A stretch of 37,484 nucleotides of DNA from Neisseria sp. (GCF_030523955.1 NZ_JAUNHL010000028.1:1-37484), one strand, 5' to 3'. Shown: positions 16,142 to 27,639, counted from the first letter of the stretch. Numbers and translations: made by a program. The notes: generated by a model not told the origin, from the letters alone.

Positions 16142-17575
16142 TTAGCCATGCAAAGCGCGTTTATCCGCAGCCAAGCAAGCTTCGTGCACCACTTCCGATA
16201 ATGTCGGGTGTGCATGGACGATGCGGGCGATGTCTTCGCTGCTGGCTTTGAATTCCAGCGCGGTTACACCTTCTGCCACCAGTTCGCTTACCATCGGGCC
16301 TACCATGTGCACACCTAGCAAGCGGTCGGTTTTGGCACAAGCCAATACCTTAACGGTGCCTTTCGCTTTGCCCAAACCCAATGCACGACCGTTGGCACCA
16401 AAGCCTGAAGTGCCTTTCTTGTATTCCACACCTTCGGCCTTTAACTGCTCCTCGGTTTTACCCACCCAAGCGATTTCCGGATCGGTGTAAATCACAAACG
16501 GGATACTGTTGAAATCAATATGCGGTTTCTGGCCAGCAATGCGTTCGGCTACGGCTACACCTTCGTCACTGGCTTTGTGAGCCAGCATCGGGCCGCGCAC
16601 CACGTCGCCAATCGCCCACACGTTAGGCAGATTGGTGCGGCATTCATCGTCTACTTTCACAAAACCGCGCTCGTCTTTTTCCAAACCCACCGCTTCGGCA
16701 TTCAAACCGCTGGTATTAGGAATACGGCCAATTGAAATAATCAACTTGTCAAACACTTCGGTTTTGGCTTCGCCTTGTGCGGTTTCAAATTTTACTTCCA
16801 CGCCACCGTCTACATTTTGAATATCGCCAATTTTCACACCAAGCTCAATATTCAAACCTTGCTCTTTGGTGAAGTATTTGAAGGCTTCTTTGGCAATTTG
16901 CTGATCAGCGGCAGCCAAGAAAGTCGGCATCGCTTCCAGAATGGTGACTGTAGAACCCACTCGGTTCCATACCGAACCCATCTCCAAACCAATCACACCT
17001 GAACCAATCACACCTAGTTTTGCAGGCACTGCGGTCAAATTCAGCGCACCTTCGTTATCCAGTACGTTGACATTATCAATCGCGATTTGCGGCAGCGGGC
17101 GCGGTACCGAACCGGTTGCCACGATAACATGCTTGGCCTCGACAACAGTTTTCTCACCCTTATTGTCGACTTCGATTTGATATAAATCACCGTTTTTGCC
17201 TACAAAAGAACCTTTACCGTGCAGGCTTTCAACTTTATTTTTCTTAAATAGAAAACCGATACCGCCGGTCAGTTTGGTGACAATCTCGTCTTTGCGCTCA
17301 ATCATTTTCGCTGCGTCGAATTTTACATCGCCCACGGTAATACCATGCTCGGCAAAATCGTGTTGTGCAGCATGAAAATGTTCACTCGACTGCAACAATG
17401 CTTTAGAGGGAATACAACCAACATTCAAGCAGGTACCGCCCAAAGCCGGTGCGTCACCGGCTTTGTTGACACCCGCATCAATACAAGCTGTTTTAAAACC
17501 CAATTGGGCGGCACGGATAGCGGCTACATAACCACCTGGCCCTGCGCCGATAACCACCACGTCAAATTGTGACAT
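16142..17575 (-). CDS. lpdA: dihydrolipoyl dehydrogenase (E3)
   Basis: FAD- and NAD-dependent E3 that reoxidises lipoamide on the 2-oxoglutarate dehydrogenase complex. It has 477 residues. The FAD-binding GAGPGG is at 10-15, the redox disulfide Cys49/Cys54 is in GGTCLNVGC, and the catalytic pair His456/Glu461 is in [12 protein letters not shown]. No N-terminal lipoyl domain is present, unlike the E3 of the pyruvate complex in Neisseria. AAGGA precedes the ATG. Position downstream of odhA-odhB assigns it to the 2-oxoglutarate complex. Confidence 0.96.
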   Translation of the reverse strand: MSQFDVVVIGAGPGGYVAAIRAAQLGFKTACIDAGVNKAGDAPALGGTCLNVGCIPSKALLQSSEHFHAAQHDFAEHGITVGDVKFDAAKMIERKDEIVTKLTGGIGFLFKKNKVESLHGKGSFVGKNGDLYQIEVDNKGEKTVVEAKHVIVATGSVPRPLPQIAIDNVNVLDNEGALNLTAVPAKLGVIGSGVIGLEMGSVWNRVGSTVTILEAMPTFLAAADQQIAKEAFKYFTKEQGLNIELGVKIGDIQNVDGGVEVKFETAQGEAKTEVFDKLIISIGRIPNTSGLNAEAVGLEKDERGFVKVDDECRTNLPNVWAIGDVVRGPMLAHKASDEGVAVAERIAGQKPHIDFNSIPFVIYTDPEIAWVGKTEEQLKAEGVEYKKGTSGFGANGRALGLGKAKGTVKVLACAKTDRLLGVHMVGPMVSELVAEGVTALEFKASSEDIARIVHAHPTLSEVVHEACLAADKRALHG

Positions 17576-17622
17576 CTTCTTTATCCTTTTCTATTGCTAT
17601 TTGATATGTTTAGATATCAGTA

Positions 17623-17634
17623 TGCCTGTCTGAA
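17623..17634 (+). repeat. single uptake sequence upstream of lpdA
   Basis: Exact TGCCTGTCTGAA between the small lipoprotein gene and lpdA. Confidence 0.85.
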
Positions 17635-17672
17635 AAACAAGCAACACTTTGTTTCAAGAATTATGTTCCTGT

Positions 17673-17921
17673 TTAACGGCAAGATCTGCGTTCAACTTCT
17701 TTGCCGGTCGCATTATTAGTGACTTTAATAATGGCATTCGGATAGGTTTTGCACAACGTCTGGCGTGCCATCTCTATCCCTTCTTTATTGCTGTCCAAAT
17801 CCGCCCGCTTACTCAACAGGCGTCCTTTACTGCTATATGCTTCCACCGAGTATGCATGATGAGATGCACAAGCTGTTAAAAAAATTGCAGGTAACAACAA
17901 ATAATAGAATTTAGCCTTCAT
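17673..17921 (-). CDS. tiny lipoprotein between odhB and lpdA
   Basis: An 82-residue predicted lipoprotein with a signal peptide ending in the lipobox LTAC (Cys18). The mature part reads SVEAYSSKGRLLSKRADLDS, then MARQTLCKTYPNA, with a second cysteine near the C-terminus (RRSC). I do not recognise the family. GAGGAG lies before the ATG. It sits on the same strand between two subunit genes of one enzyme complex, an unusual place for an envelope protein. Confidence 0.7.
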   Translation of the reverse strand: MKAKFYYLLLPAIFLTACASHHAYSVEAYSSKGRLLSKRADLDSNKEGIEMARQTLCKTYPNAIIKVTNNATGKEVERRSCR

Positions 17922-18007
17922 TCTTATCTCCTCACGATTACAGCGATACCTTTAAATATCAATTGAAATATATACTTCGTATCACCGCTGCTTGCCGCGA
18001 AGCGAAA

Positions 18008-18037
18008 CCGCGTGCCAACCAGAAGGTTGACACGCGG
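18008..18037 (-). terminator. stem-loop between odhB and the small lipoprotein gene
   Basis: CCGCGTG (18008-18014) and CAACC (18016-18020) pair with GGTTG (18025-18029) and CACGCGG (18031-18037), with one C-A mismatch and a 4-base loop. It lies 7 bases after the odhB stop. The following U-tract is weak, so it may be a partial terminator or a 3'-end stabiliser. Confidence 0.55.
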
Positions 18038-18043
18038 ATCATG

Positions 18044-19249
18044 TTACAGATCCAGCAATAAACGTGCCGGGTCTTCCAACAGGTCTTTGATGGTTACCAG
18101 CGTTAATACGGCTTCACGACCATCAATGATGCGGTGATCATAAGACAAAGCCAGATACATCATCGGACGCACCACCACTTGGCCGTTCTCCACTACTGCA
18201 CGCTCTTTAGTAGCATGCATGCCCAAAATAGCCGATTGCGGCGGATTAATGATGGGGGTGGACATCATCGAACCGAAAGTACCGCCGTTGGTAATGCTGA
18301 AAGTACCGCCGGTTAAATCTTCAATTGCGATTTTTCCGTCTTTGGCTTTAGCAGCATAATCCATAATCGCTTTTTCGATATCGGCAATGCTCATTTGGTC
18401 TGCGTCACGCAGAATCGGCACTACCAAACCACGCGGGCTGCCAATGGCGATGCCGATATCGAAATAACCGTGGTAAACAATGTCTTTACCATCTACAGAA
18501 GCATTGACCACCGGATATTTTTTCAGCGCAGCGACGGCCGCTTTCACAAAGAAAGACATAAAGCCCAGTTTAACACCGTGCTCTTTCTCAAATTTTTCTT
18601 TGTACTTATTACGCAAATCCATCACCGGCTTCATGTTAACTTCATTGAAGGTAGTCAGGATGGCGTTTTCCTGCTGGGAAGCCAACAAGCGTTCGGCCAC
18701 ACGTGCGCGCAGGCGGCTCATCGGTACTCGTTGCTCCGGACGGTTACCCAAAGGCAGCGGTGCAGCAGGAGCGGTAGATACATTGGTTTGTGCAGCTGCC
18801 GGGCTGGCGTTTTGTACGTCTTCTTTCAAAACACGGCCATCACGACCTGATCCTTGTACGCTGTTGATGTCCACACCTTTTTCGGCAGCCAGTTTAGCAG
18901 CAGCAGGCATCGCTACTCCGGCTTGGCTGTTGTTGCTTGCAGCGGGTGCAGCAGCGGCAGGCGCCGCAGTGGACTCGGTTGCAGTAGCAGGCGCCCCGGC
19001 ACTGGCTTGGGCTTCGGTATCAATCTTAGCCAACAATTGCTGTGACTCCACAACTTCACCATCTTGAATCAAGATTTCAACCAATACACCCGCTTGCGGT
19101 GCCGGAACTTCCAACACCACTTTATCGGTTTCGATATCAATCAAAACTTCATCACGTGCTACGGCTTCACCGACTTTTTTATGCCAAGAAAGTAAAGTGC
19201 CTTCAGACACACTCTCAGCAAATACCGGTACTTTTACTTCAACAATCAT
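18044..19249 (-). CDS. odhB: dihydrolipoamide succinyltransferase (E2 of OGDH)
   Basis: E2 core of the 2-oxoglutarate dehydrogenase complex, also called sucB, with 401 residues from the ATG at 19249. A TTG four codons earlier is less likely because GGAG lies between the two. The N-terminal lipoyl domain has the lipoylated Lys43 in ETDKVVLEV. An Ala/Pro-rich linker, a peripheral-subunit-binding domain ([20 protein letters not shown]) and a catalytic domain with SYDHRIIDG follow. It is located between odhA and lpdA. Confidence 0.97.
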   Translation of the reverse strand: MIVEVKVPVFAESVSEGTLLSWHKKVGEAVARDEVLIDIETDKVVLEVPAPQAGVLVEILIQDGEVVESQQLLAKIDTEAQASAGAPATATESTAAPAAAAPAASNNSQAGVAMPAAAKLAAEKGVDINSVQGSGRDGRVLKEDVQNASPAAAQTNVSTAPAAPLPLGNRPEQRVPMSRLRARVAERLLASQQENAILTTFNEVNMKPVMDLRNKYKEKFEKEHGVKLGFMSFFVKAAVAALKKYPVVNASVDGKDIVYHGYFDIGIAIGSPRGLVVPILRDADQMSIADIEKAIMDYAAKAKDGKIAIEDLTGGTFSITNGGTFGSMMSTPIINPPQSAILGMHATKERAVVENGQVVVRPMMYLALSYDHRIIDGREAVLTLVTIKDLLEDPARLLLDL

Positions 19250-19274
19250 GTTTTTCTCCAAGTGTATGTAAAAT

Positions 19275-19309
19275 CGGCTGTCTGAAGAGAAAGAGGTTTC
19301 AAACAGCCG
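19275..19309. terminator. stem-loop between odhA and odhB
   Basis: CGGCTGTCTGAA (19275-19286) pairs with TTCAAACAGCCG (19298-19309) with one mismatch. It looks like a degenerate uptake-sequence pair. Between two co-transcribed genes it may cause partial attenuation or mark an RNA-processing site. Confidence 0.5.
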
Positions 19310-19319
19310 GAGAAGTTTG

Positions 19320-22151
19320 TTATTTAAGGCCTAGCGCATCTTCAACCAATTGTTTCAATTGGGCGACATGTTTACTCAGGTAACCAACAGCAGGTGAGGC
19401 ACTGCTCGGACGACCAGCGAAAGACACGGTTTGCCCAGCTTTACTCATGCGCTCCAAACGGTGGCGGGTTTGATACCATGCCCCTTGGTTCTTCGGCTCC
19501 TCCTGAGTCCAAACGATTTCTTTGGCATTCGGATATTTGGCCAATTCTGCTTCCGCTTCCGCATAAGGGAAAGGATAGAGCTGCTCCACACGGATAATCG
19601 CAATATCATCAGTCAAGCCGTTTTCTTGGCGCGCTTTATCCAAGTCATAGTAAACTTGACCTGAACACATCACTATGCGTTTAACGCTACCGTTATCCTT
19701 GCGTTCAACAGTATCACCGATAACCGGGCGGAAAGTACTACCCTCAGTGAAGTTAGTCAGCGGGCTCATCGAGTCTTTAAAACGCAACAGACGTTTCGAC
19801 ATGAAGATAACAAGGGGTTTACGATAAGAACGCAATGCTTGACGGCGCAAAATATGGAACATCTGCGAAGCTTCGGAAGGCATTACAATCTGCATATTTT
19901 CTTCGGAACACAGTTGCAGCCAACGCTCCAAGCGGGCAGATGAGTGCTCGGGACCTTGCCCATCGTAACCGTGCGGCAAAATGGTGGTCAGACCGCACAA
20001 GCGGCCCCACTTGGTTTCGCCTGAAGAAATAAACTGGTCAATCACTACTTGTGCACCGTTGGCGAAGTCACCGAATTGTGCCTCCCAAATCACCAGCTTA
20101 TCAGGGGCAGAGCAGGCAAACCCGTATTCATAAGCCATCACCGCTTCTTCGTTCAAGATGGAGTCAATAACGATGAAATCAGCTTGATTCTCGCTCATAT
20201 GCTTGAGCGGTACATAATCACCTTGGTCGAACTTCTCACGTTTCTGGTCATGCAATACGGCATGTCGGTGTGAGAAGGTGCCACGACCGGAGTCTTCACC
20301 GGAAATACGTACTGCAGTGCCGTTGGTAACCAAGCTTGCATAAGCGATGGTTTCCGCCATACCCCAGTCAATCGGTTGCTCACCTGCTGCCATGGCTTTG
20401 CGGCCCTCCAGCATTTTCTTCACAGTCGGATGAAGATTGAAATTTTCCGGTACTGAGGTAAATTTATCTGCCAAGCGCTGGATATCAGCTGCCGGCAAGC
20501 CGCTTTCTACCGCTTCACGCCAATCTTGGCCGGCGTATTTAGACCAGTCTACGCGGTGTTTGCTTTCATAATCGGTTAACCGAGTTTGCTCGACATGCTC
20601 GCCTTTATCCAAAGCGTCACGGTAAGCTTGAATATAGCCCTCCGCATCCTCAGGTTTAATAACACCTTCTGCAACCAGCTTATCAGCAAAAATCGCACGA
20701 GTACCCGGATGTTTAGATACGGCTTTATACATCATCGGCTGAGTCAGCAAAGGATCATCGCCCTCGTTATGGCCGAGTTTGCGGTAACATACGATGTCGA
20801 TAACCACATCTTTCTGGAATTCCCTACGGTAATCCAGAGCAGCCTGTACCACAAAACAAACCGCCTCAGGATCATCCCCGTTTACATGGAATACCGGTGC
20901 ATCCACCATTTTGGCGATATCGGTGCAATAGGTAGTAGAACGGGTATCACGTACATCTGAAGTGGTAAAACCAATCTGGTTATTGATAACCATATGAATG
21001 GTACCACCGGTGGTATAACCACGGGTTTTCGACATATTGAATGTCGCTTGGTTAACGCCCAAACCAATAAAAGCCGAGTCGCCATGAATCAATACTGGCA
21101 ATACTTGGGCCCGGCCATCAGAACCGCGGCGGCGTTGTTTGGCACGTACGGAACCTTCTACCACCGGATTAACAATTTCCAAGTGAGAAGGGTTAAATGC
21201 CAAGGTTACATGCATCGGACCATTCGGCGTAGCAATATCGGAATTAAAGCCCATGTGGTATTTGACGTCGCCGCTAGGTAGTTTTACTTCCGCTTTGCCT
21301 TCGAATTCGGCAAACAGATCTCGCGGCAGTTTACCCAGCGTGTTCACCAAAACGTTTAAACGACCACGGTGGGCCATACCGATAATCACCTCTTCCACAC
21401 CGTCTTTGCCAGCATGCTGAATCAAGTAATTAAGGCCAACAATCGCACTTTCGCCACCTTCTACCGAGAAACGCTTCTGGCCGACATATTTGGTATGCAG
21501 ATAGCGTTCCAGCGTTTCTGCGGCCGTAACCTGTTTCAATAAGTCTCGCTTCTCTTCCGCACTAAATTTCGGAGTAGACAAGCTGCCTTCGAAATAATTA
21601 CGAATCCAACGACGCTCTTTGCTATCGGGGATGTACATGTATTCGATACCGATATTGCCGCAATAGGTTTGTTTGAGTTTACTAATGATTTCAGACAAGG
21701 GCAATTTATCAGCCATATCTGCAAAGTCACCTTCACCCATACTGAATTTAAGCGCCATATCAGCATCACCCAAACCATGATAAGCAGGTTCTAAGGCTTC
21801 TACATGCACCGGAGGTTTGCGCTTGAGCGGATCCAAATTGGCAGCACCGGATCCCTGAATACGATAGGCCGACATTAAACGCAATACGCCTACCTGTTTC
21901 TTCAGCATATTTTCATCAACAGTTCCTGCTGAAGTTGCACGGGTCTTCGCTAAATTAGCAAAAGATTCCTGAATCGGGCGGTGCGCTACATCACGCTCCA
22001 CCGCACCCGGCTGCAACACCAACTCGGAGAAATACTGCTTCCAATGTTCGTCTACGGAATTGGGATCATTCAAATAATTTTCGTACAACTCCTCAATATA
22101 AGGGGCGTTCGAACCGAATAAATAAGAAAAACCTTGTTGTTCGTCCATCAT
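19320..22151 (-). CDS. odhA: 2-oxoglutarate dehydrogenase E1
   Basis: Thiamine diphosphate-dependent E1 that decarboxylates 2-oxoglutarate, also called sucA. From the ATG at 22151 it has 943 residues, the usual size; the open frame extends 24 codons further but lacks E1-like sequence there. The N-terminal segment [20 protein letters not shown] is the E2-binding region. HRGRLNVL and [18 protein letters not shown] are characteristic ThDP-domain motifs. AGGG lies 9 bases before the ATG. Confidence 0.97.
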   Translation of the reverse strand: MMDEQQGFSYLFGSNAPYIEELYENYLNDPNSVDEHWKQYFSELVLQPGAVERDVAHRPIQESFANLAKTRATSAGTVDENMLKKQVGVLRLMSAYRIQGSGAANLDPLKRKPPVHVEALEPAYHGLGDADMALKFSMGEGDFADMADKLPLSEIISKLKQTYCGNIGIEYMYIPDSKERRWIRNYFEGSLSTPKFSAEEKRDLLKQVTAAETLERYLHTKYVGQKRFSVEGGESAIVGLNYLIQHAGKDGVEEVIIGMAHRGRLNVLVNTLGKLPRDLFAEFEGKAEVKLPSGDVKYHMGFNSDIATPNGPMHVTLAFNPSHLEIVNPVVEGSVRAKQRRRGSDGRAQVLPVLIHGDSAFIGLGVNQATFNMSKTRGYTTGGTIHMVINNQIGFTTSDVRDTRSTTYCTDIAKMVDAPVFHVNGDDPEAVCFVVQAALDYRREFQKDVVIDIVCYRKLGHNEGDDPLLTQPMMYKAVSKHPGTRAIFADKLVAEGVIKPEDAEGYIQAYRDALDKGEHVEQTRLTDYESKHRVDWSKYAGQDWREAVESGLPAADIQRLADKFTSVPENFNLHPTVKKMLEGRKAMAAGEQPIDWGMAETIAYASLVTNGTAVRISGEDSGRGTFSHRHAVLHDQKREKFDQGDYVPLKHMSENQADFIVIDSILNEEAVMAYEYGFACSAPDKLVIWEAQFGDFANGAQVVIDQFISSGETKWGRLCGLTTILPHGYDGQGPEHSSARLERWLQLCSEENMQIVMPSEASQMFHILRRQALRSYRKPLVIFMSKRLLRFKDSMSPLTNFTEGSTFRPVIGDTVERKDNGSVKRIVMCSGQVYYDLDKARQENGLTDDIAIIRVEQLYPFPYAEAEAELAKYPNAKEIVWTQEEPKNQGAWYQTRHRLERMSKAGQTVSFAGRPSSASPAVGYLSKHVAQLKQLVEDALGLK

Positions 22152-22265
22152 GACGTCATACCCTAAAATGAATAAAGGCAGAAAGGCGCGTAAAATTGGA
22201 TACATACACTGGGCATGTTTCAATAACGTATCTATTCCACCCTCTTGTTAAATAATTTAGTCGGC

Positions 22266-22295
22266 TTTTCAGACAGGCATATACCTGTCTGAAAA
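22266..22295. terminator. uptake-sequence hairpin between gltA and odhA
   Basis: An exact uptake sequence (22268-22279) faces a one-mismatch copy TACCTGTCTGAA (22282-22293), giving a 12-bp stem and 6-base loop. It lies 20 bases after the gltA stop. The U-tract is weak, so partial read-through from gltA into odhA is likely. Confidence 0.65.
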
Positions 22296-22315
22296 ATTAA
22301 CGACCTCAACAAACA

Positions 22316-23599
22316 TTAACGTTTGTCTACCGGCAGATAATCCCGGCGTGGAGAACCTGTGTACAATTGACGCGGGCGACCAATTTTCTGCCCCGGATCG
22401 CTGATCATTTCATGCCAGTGCGAGATCCAGCCTACGGTACGCGCCAGCGCAAAAATCACTGTAAACATGGACACCGGAATACCTAATGCAGACAGAACGA
22501 TACCTGAATAGAAGTCCACATTCGGGTACAGTTTCTTCTCAATGAAGTAAGGATCGTTCAAAGCAATGCGTTCCAACTCCATTGCCAGCTTGAATTGCGG
22601 ATCGTCTTCCAAGCCCAATTCACGCAATACTTCATCACAAGTTTTCTTCATAATGGCCGCTCGCGGATCCATATTTTTATAAACACGGTGGCCAAAGCCC
22701 ATCAAGCGGTATTTCTTGGCTTTTACACCTTCCATAAATTCGGCTACATTAGAAACATCACCGATTTCATCCAGCATTTTCAATACGGCTTCATTAGCAC
22801 CGCCATGAGACGGCCCCCAAAGACTGGCAATACCGGCAGCAATACAGGCAAACGGGTTAGCACCTGAAGAACCGGCCAAGCGAACAGTAGACGTAGAGGC
22901 ATTTTGCTCATGGTCTGCATGTAAAGTGAAAATACGATCCAATGCACGAACCAATACCGGATTCGGCTCGTAAGGTTCGGTTGGAGTAGCAAACATCATG
23001 TGCATGAAGTTGGCAGTGTAAGACAAGTCGTTACGTGGATAGTTGAACGGCAAGCCTTTGGAATAACGGTAACACATTGCAGCAATAGTCGGAATTTTAG
23101 AAATCAAACGATAAATCGCCACTTTGCGGTGTTCAGGATCAGAAATTTCCAAACTGTCTTGATAGAAAGCAGATAAAGCGCCAACCACGCCCACCATCAT
23201 CGCCATTGGGTGAGCATCACGGCGGAAACCGCGGAAGAACCATGTCAATTGCTCATGCACCATGGTATGTTTGGTTACAGTTTCGACAAATTGCGCTTTT
23301 TGTTCCGCGGTAGGTAACTCGCCGTAAATCAGCAAGTAACAAGTTTCCAGATAATCACCATGCTCGGCCAATTGCTCAATCGGATAACCGCGGTAATACA
23401 GATAACCTTTGTCGCCATCGATAAAAGTTATTTTCGACTCACAGCTTGCAGTTGAGACAAAGCCAGGGTCAAAAGTGAACATATCCGTACCCTTGGTAAA
23501 AGCTCGGATATCAACTACATCATTACCTAAGGTACCTTTCAATACCGGTAATTCCAATACTTCTTTGCCTTCGAGTTGCACTTTCATTGTTTGGGACAT
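22316..23599 (-). CDS. gltA: citrate synthase, type II
   Basis: Condenses acetyl-CoA and oxaloacetate. The 427-residue length is typical of the hexameric, NADH-sensitive Gram-negative type. Visible motifs are [47 protein letters not shown] and the catalytic-region [18 protein letters not shown] lies 11 bases before the ATG. It follows sdhE on the same strand by 45 bases. Confidence 0.97.
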   Translation of the reverse strand: MSQTMKVQLEGKEVLELPVLKGTLGNDVVDIRAFTKGTDMFTFDPGFVSTASCESKITFIDGDKGYLYYRGYPIEQLAEHGDYLETCYLLIYGELPTAEQKAQFVETVTKHTMVHEQLTWFFRGFRRDAHPMAMMVGVVGALSAFYQDSLEISDPEHRKVAIYRLISKIPTIAAMCYRYSKGLPFNYPRNDLSYTANFMHMMFATPTEPYEPNPVLVRALDRIFTLHADHEQNASTSTVRLAGSSGANPFACIAAGIASLWGPSHGGANEAVLKMLDEIGDVSNVAEFMEGVKAKKYRLMGFGHRVYKNMDPRAAIMKKTCDEVLRELGLEDDPQFKLAMELERIALNDPYFIEKKLYPNVDFYSGIVLSALGIPVSMFTVIFALARTVGWISHWHEMISDPGQKIGRPRQLYTGSPRRDYLPVDKR

Positions 23600-23644
23600 C
23601 TTTATATACTCCTTTATTCTTCTAGGTCAGGTTTTTTCTAACAG

Positions 23645-23893
23645 TTAACACCGTCTGATTTTATCCAGCAACGATTTGAATTCAGGATTGTCCGTTTCTT
23701 CTTTTTCATTAACCAATGCCAAAAAACTGGGATCGGGCAACTCCAAAATTTCCACGAATACTGATAATTCTTCATCACTCAGATTATCGAACTCTTTTTC
23801 CATGAACCGCCCGAGCACAATATCAAGCTCGAGCAATCCACGGCGAGTCAGAAAGCGGATACGCCGCTTAGCTGTTTCATCGAAAGTTGCCAT
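23645..23893 (-). CDS. sdhE: SdhE FAD assembly factor
   Basis: An 82-residue protein that promotes covalent attachment of FAD to SdhA. The RGxxE-type motif is RRGLLELD (17-24), with the family pattern FLTRRG before it and a helical bundle after. Its ATG follows the sdhB stop by one base, showing tight coupling. Its target, the SdhA flavin-linking histidine, is present in the neighbouring sdhA. Confidence 0.93.
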   Translation of the reverse strand: MATFDETAKRRIRFLTRRGLLELDIVLGRFMEKEFDNLSDEELSVFVEILELPDPSFLALVNEKEETDNPEFKSLLDKIRRC

Positions 23894-23894
23894 A

Positions 23895-24602
23895 TCAAAT
23901 GGCTCGTTTCAACATAATTTCTTTAATCTTACCGATGGCACGGGTCGGATTCAAGTGTTTCGGGCACACATCAACGCAGTTCATGATGGTATGACAACGG
24001 AACAATCGATAAGGGTCGTTTAAATTATCCAACCGCTCATTAGTGATGGTATCGCGGCTATCAGCGATAAAACGATATGCATTCAATAGTCCGGACGGAC
24101 CGACAAACTTATCAGGGTTCCACCAGAAAGATGGGCAAGCAGTCGAGCAACAAGCACACAGAATGCATTCATACAAGCCGTCTAATTCCTTGCGGTCTTC
24201 CTGAGATTGCAAGCGCTCACGGTTAGGATCAGCAGGCGTATCATTCACCACGTAAGGCTTGATGGAATGATACTGCTTGAAGAACTGGGTCATGTCCACA
24301 ATCAAATCGCGGATAACCGGCAAGCCAGGCAGGGGACGCAGTACGATGGGCTGCTGCAGGCTACGAATATCAGTCAAACAGGCCAATCCGTTTTTACCAT
24401 TGATATTCATACCATCCGAACCACAAATACCTTCACGACAGGAACGGCGGAAGGAAAAGCTGTCATCCTGAGCTTTAATTTTCACCATCGCGTCCAGTAG
24501 TTTCACGTCGGTCGGTTCAATTTCGATTTCATAATCTTTCATGTATGGCTTAGCATCCACATCGGGATTATAGCGGTACACTTTGAAACGTACTTTTTCC
24601 AT
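23895..24602 (-). CDS. sdhB: succinate dehydrogenase iron-sulfur subunit
   Basis: A 235-residue electron-transfer subunit. The [2Fe-2S] ligands are Cys55, Cys60 and Cys75, with Asp63 at the fourth ligand position as in E. coli (CREGICGSDG). The [4Fe-4S] motif is CILCACCSTACP, and the [3Fe-4S] motif is CHTIMNCVDVCP. The [3Fe-4S] cluster next to quinone identifies it as a membrane-linked SQR subunit, in contrast to the FrdB-like protein at 36211-36864. Confidence 0.97.
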   Translation of the reverse strand: MEKVRFKVYRYNPDVDAKPYMKDYEIEIEPTDVKLLDAMVKIKAQDDSFSFRRSCREGICGSDGMNINGKNGLACLTDIRSLQQPIVLRPLPGLPVIRDLIVDMTQFFKQYHSIKPYVVNDTPADPNRERLQSQEDRKELDGLYECILCACCSTACPSFWWNPDKFVGPSGLLNAYRFIADSRDTITNERLDNLNDPYRLFRCHTIMNCVDVCPKHLNPTRAIGKIKEIMLKRAI

Positions 24603-24613
24603 TTATGTGTTCC

Positions 24614-26380
24614 TTAATAAACGCGTTTGGCCGGTTCGATGTAATCGACAGTCAATGGTTTTGTGTGAACCGGTTTGTAGTGCAGACTGTTATCTGCCGA
24701 ATAAAACAAGGTATGTTTCATCCAGTTTTCATCATCGCGATCAGGATGATCATCAGAAGCGTGGGCACCACGCGATTCTTTACGTGCCTCGGCAGAAATC
24801 AGTGTCGCTTTCGCCACCTCCATCAAATTATCCAATTCCAAAGCTTCGATACGTGCCGTATTCCACACTTGGCTCTTATCCTTGATTTCAGTATTTTTGC
24901 TTCGCTCATACAAAGCCAATACTTTGTCTACGCCTTCTTTCAGAATCGCATCGGTACGGAATACGCCGGCATGCAACTGTACGGTACGCTGCAGCTCACG
25001 ACGCAATTCATCCACATTTTCACCACCGGATTGATTATTCAGGCGGTTTAGGCGCTCTTTGGTGAACTCGCCAGCATTGGCAGGCAGCGGTTTCCAATCG
25101 GATTGCTGATTAATGAAATTAATCATACTGTCACCGGCCGACTTACCAAATACCACCAAGTCAAGCAACGAGTTAGTACCCAAACGGTTAGCTCCATGTA
25201 CCGAAGCACAGGCACATTCACCGGCAGCGTACAGACCTTTAACCACCACTTCAGGATTATCACCCTCCGGTACGGTTACTTCGCCTAAATAGTTGGTCGG
25301 AATGCCGCCCATCATATAGTGCGTAGTCGGCACCACGGGAATCGGATCCTTAATCGGATCGATACCAGCAAATTGAATAGAAATCTCTCGAATCCCCGGC
25401 AGCTTCTCCATAATTTTTTCAGCGCCGATGTGATCAATTTTCAACAATACGTGATCTTTATTCACACCACAGCCGCGACCTTCGTAAATTTCCATTGCCA
25501 TCGCACGAGACACTACATCGCGCGAAGCCAAGTCTTTAACGGTCGGCGCATAGCGTTCCATGAAGCGCTCGCCGTTGGCATTCAACAAAATACCACCCTC
25601 ACCGCGCACACCTTCCGTAATCAACACACCTGCACCTGCTACACCTGTCGGATGGAATTGCCAAAATTCCATATCCTCCAACGGAATACCCGCACGGGCA
25701 CAAATACCCAATCCGTCACCGGTATTCATAAATGCGTTGGTAGAAGAAGCATAGATACGGCCAGCCCCGCCGGTAGCAAACAATACGGCTTTAGCATGGA
25801 AAATGTAAACATCACCGCTTTCCATTTCCATTACGGTTACACCTACCACATCACCGTTTTCATCGCGAATCAAGTCCAACGCAGTCCATTCCACAAAAAA
25901 CTGTGTGTTCGCGCGTACATTTTGCTGATACAACGTGTGCAACATGGCATGACCGGTACGGTCGGCTACCGCACAAGCCCGCTCCACTGCGCGTTTACCA
26001 TGTTCTGCAGTATGGCCACCGAACGGACGTTGGTAAATTTTTCCGCTTTCTACACGGTCAAACGGCATGCCCATGTGTTCCAACTCAATAACAGCTTCCG
26101 GTGCACGGCGGGTCATGAATTCGATGGCATCTTGGTCACCCAGCCAGTCGGAACCTTTTACAGTATCATACATGTGCCAAGTCCAATGGTCTTCCTGCAC
26201 ATTACCCAATGAAGCGGAAATACCGCCTTGCGCCGCTACTGTATGAGAACGGGTTGGAAAAACTTTAGATAAAACAGCAGTATTAAGGCCAGCTTTGGAC
26301 AACTGCAATGCAGCACGCAAACCGGCACCACCGCCGCCTACGATAACGGCGTCAAATTTTCTAACAGGAAAACTCATCAT
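24614..26380 (-). CDS. sdhA: succinate dehydrogenase flavoprotein subunit
   Basis: A 588-residue catalytic subunit oxidising succinate to fumarate. The dinucleotide motif is GGGGAG (15-20). His46 in [11 protein letters not shown] is the covalent FAD attachment site. [15 protein letters not shown] and [13 protein letters not shown] carry the dicarboxylate-binding residues. The start overlaps the sdhD stop (TAATG); a second ATG directly follows and either could be used. Confidence 0.97.
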   Translation of the reverse strand: MMSFPVRKFDAVIVGGGGAGLRAALQLSKAGLNTAVLSKVFPTRSHTVAAQGGISASLGNVQEDHWTWHMYDTVKGSDWLGDQDAIEFMTRRAPEAVIELEHMGMPFDRVESGKIYQRPFGGHTAEHGKRAVERACAVADRTGHAMLHTLYQQNVRANTQFFVEWTALDLIRDENGDVVGVTVMEMESGDVYIFHAKAVLFATGGAGRIYASSTNAFMNTGDGLGICARAGIPLEDMEFWQFHPTGVAGAGVLITEGVRGEGGILLNANGERFMERYAPTVKDLASRDVVSRAMAMEIYEGRGCGVNKDHVLLKIDHIGAEKIMEKLPGIREISIQFAGIDPIKDPIPVVPTTHYMMGGIPTNYLGEVTVPEGDNPEVVVKGLYAAGECACASVHGANRLGTNSLLDLVVFGKSAGDSMINFINQQSDWKPLPANAGEFTKERLNRLNNQSGGENVDELRRELQRTVQLHAGVFRTDAILKEGVDKVLALYERSKNTEIKDKSQVWNTARIEALELDNLMEVAKATLISAEARKESRGAHASDDHPDRDDENWMKHTLFYSADNSLHYKPVHTKPLTVDYIEPAKRVY

Positions 26381-26727
26381 TACCCCCAGATTACTTTAAT
26401 AGAATATACGGCACAGCCTACCAACCACACGATGGTTGCACATTGCAGAAACAAACGCAGACCAAAAGGTTTGATGTAGTCCATCCACAAATCGCGCATC
26501 CCCACCCAAGCATGCAGGAAAAGCGCCAAGAAAGTAACCTGAGTAAATACTTTCACCCAAGTTTTACCGAAAAATGCCTGCCATTCGGAATAGTCATCCG
26601 CTCCGATCATACCCAGCAGGAAGAAAAAGAAAATAACGGTATAAACCAACATAATCACAGCAGTTGCACGCTGCATTGCCCAATCACGCAAACCGTAATG
26701 AGCACCGGCAAGTTTACGATTTACCAT
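26380..26727 (-). CDS. sdhD: succinate dehydrogenase membrane anchor SdhD
   Basis: A 115-residue hydrophobic protein with three membrane helices. His72 in [17 protein letters not shown] is the expected heme b ligand region, and the following Asp/Tyr lie near the quinone site. Its start overlaps the end of sdhC by 7 bases, and its stop overlaps the sdhA start. Confidence 0.93.
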   Translation of the reverse strand: MVNRKLAGAHYGLRDWAMQRATAVIMLVYTVIFFFFLLGMIGADDYSEWQAFFGKTWVKVFTQVTFLALFLHAWVGMRDLWMDYIKPFGLRLFLQCATIVWLVGCAVYSIKVIWG

Positions 26728-27098
26728 AGAGCGACTCCCAGCACCAAAGCAGATACAACACCTGAAATCAAAACAATACGCGCGGTTTTACGTGCGGTTT
26801 CCAATTCCAAACCCAAGTGCGCGTCCAGCAGCAAAAAGCGTACACCAGCAATCAAATGATGCATCAATGCCCACAGTACACCGATCAGTATCAATTTCAC
26901 TAAAAAGTTATCCGCCCAAGCCTTATAGGTATCGAAAGTTTCGCCACTGCTTAACGATCCGCCCAACAAAGCCAGCAGAATAGGCAACATCACAAAAAGG
27001 ATAACGCCGCTGATGCGATGCAAAATCGAAACTATCCCTGGAATCGGCAGCTTAATTTGCTGGAGATCCAGAAATACAGGTCGTTTTTTTGTCTGCAT
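26721..27098 (-). CDS. sdhC: succinate dehydrogenase cytochrome b556 subunit
   Basis: A 125-residue, three-helix membrane subunit. The HRISG motif (27-31) belongs to the quinone-site region, and His80/His81 in ALMHHLIAGVRFLLLD include the heme b ligand. It is the first gene of sdhCDAB-sdhE. AAGGA lies before the ATG. In N. meningitidis the iron-responsive sRNA NrrF represses sdh mRNA; I could not identify an NrrF gene or site here. Confidence 0.94.
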   Translation of the reverse strand: MQTKKRPVFLDLQQIKLPIPGIVSILHRISGVILFVMLPILLALLGGSLSSGETFDTYKAWADNFLVKLILIGVLWALMHHLIAGVRFLLLDAHLGLELETARKTARIVLISGVVSALVLGVALW

Positions 27099-27639
27099 TT
27101 CAGTTCCTTGAATATATTAATATTAAAAAATGACCGTGGTTTGTTTGAAGTTAAAACGCAGCTTGCTTGCGATTACAGCAAACTACTTTAACCTATAATT
27201 TACCTTGTTTATCTCTTATTGGGTAGTCTTTTTTATCATAATTTTAAGTGAAATTTAGCAACATTTTACCTTTATACTTTTGTAATAACCAAGATTTCCA
27301 GCATCAACAATTATTTAAGCAACCAAAGCGCAATTGTGTTGCAAACTTGACCATTTAATATATTTATCATGCCGAACAATTAAAGGATGCGCCCAACACT
27401 CACTAGATACGCGGAAATTACCGAGTTTGAGTCTCAGTGATAGATATTTACAAAATATGGTTACACTATCCTACAAATATTGGTATGATAAGCCTGTCTG
27501 TACGGTCGAAGATTACGATATTATCTTTCGTATTGCCGAGACTGTTGCCGTTTCTAATTTTGCTGCATAGTTTATGCTGCTTTTTTATTCATTATTGTCT
27601 TATTTTTTATTCATTATTGTCTTAAAGGAGAACTTTGGT
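27099..27639. promoter_or_regulatory. divergent sdhC-mdh intergenic region
   Basis: An AT-rich 541-base stretch between divergent sdhC and mdh that must contain both promoters. I see no convincing pair of boxes or FNR-type palindrome. A short stem GCATA/TATGC (27565-27577) followed by a T-run precedes the 22-bp tandem duplication. An open frame at 27334-27570 has no family resemblance and I do not call it a gene. Confidence 0.45.
27581..27624 (+). repeat. perfect 22-bp tandem duplication before mdh
   Basis: Two identical 22-base units (27581-27602 and 27603-27624), each six Ts followed by ATTCATTATTGTCTTA, abut the mdh ribosome-binding site (AAAGGAG, 27624-27630). Copy number could change by slippage or recombination and alter the mdh leader. 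Confidence 0.9.

Noticed and set aside
21687-21698. TTCAGACAAGGG inside odhA, similar to an inverted uptake sequence.
   Set aside because: Two or more mismatches in the core; it is ordinary coding sequence.
27490-27501. AGCCTGTCTGTA upstream of mdh, similar to the native uptake sequence.
   Set aside because: It lacks both the initial T and the TGAA end, so it is unlikely to work as an uptake site.
27334-27570. 78-residue open frame between sdhC and mdh.
   Set aside because: No ribosome-binding site, no family resemblance, AT-rich intergenic composition, and it overlaps the likely mdh promoter region.
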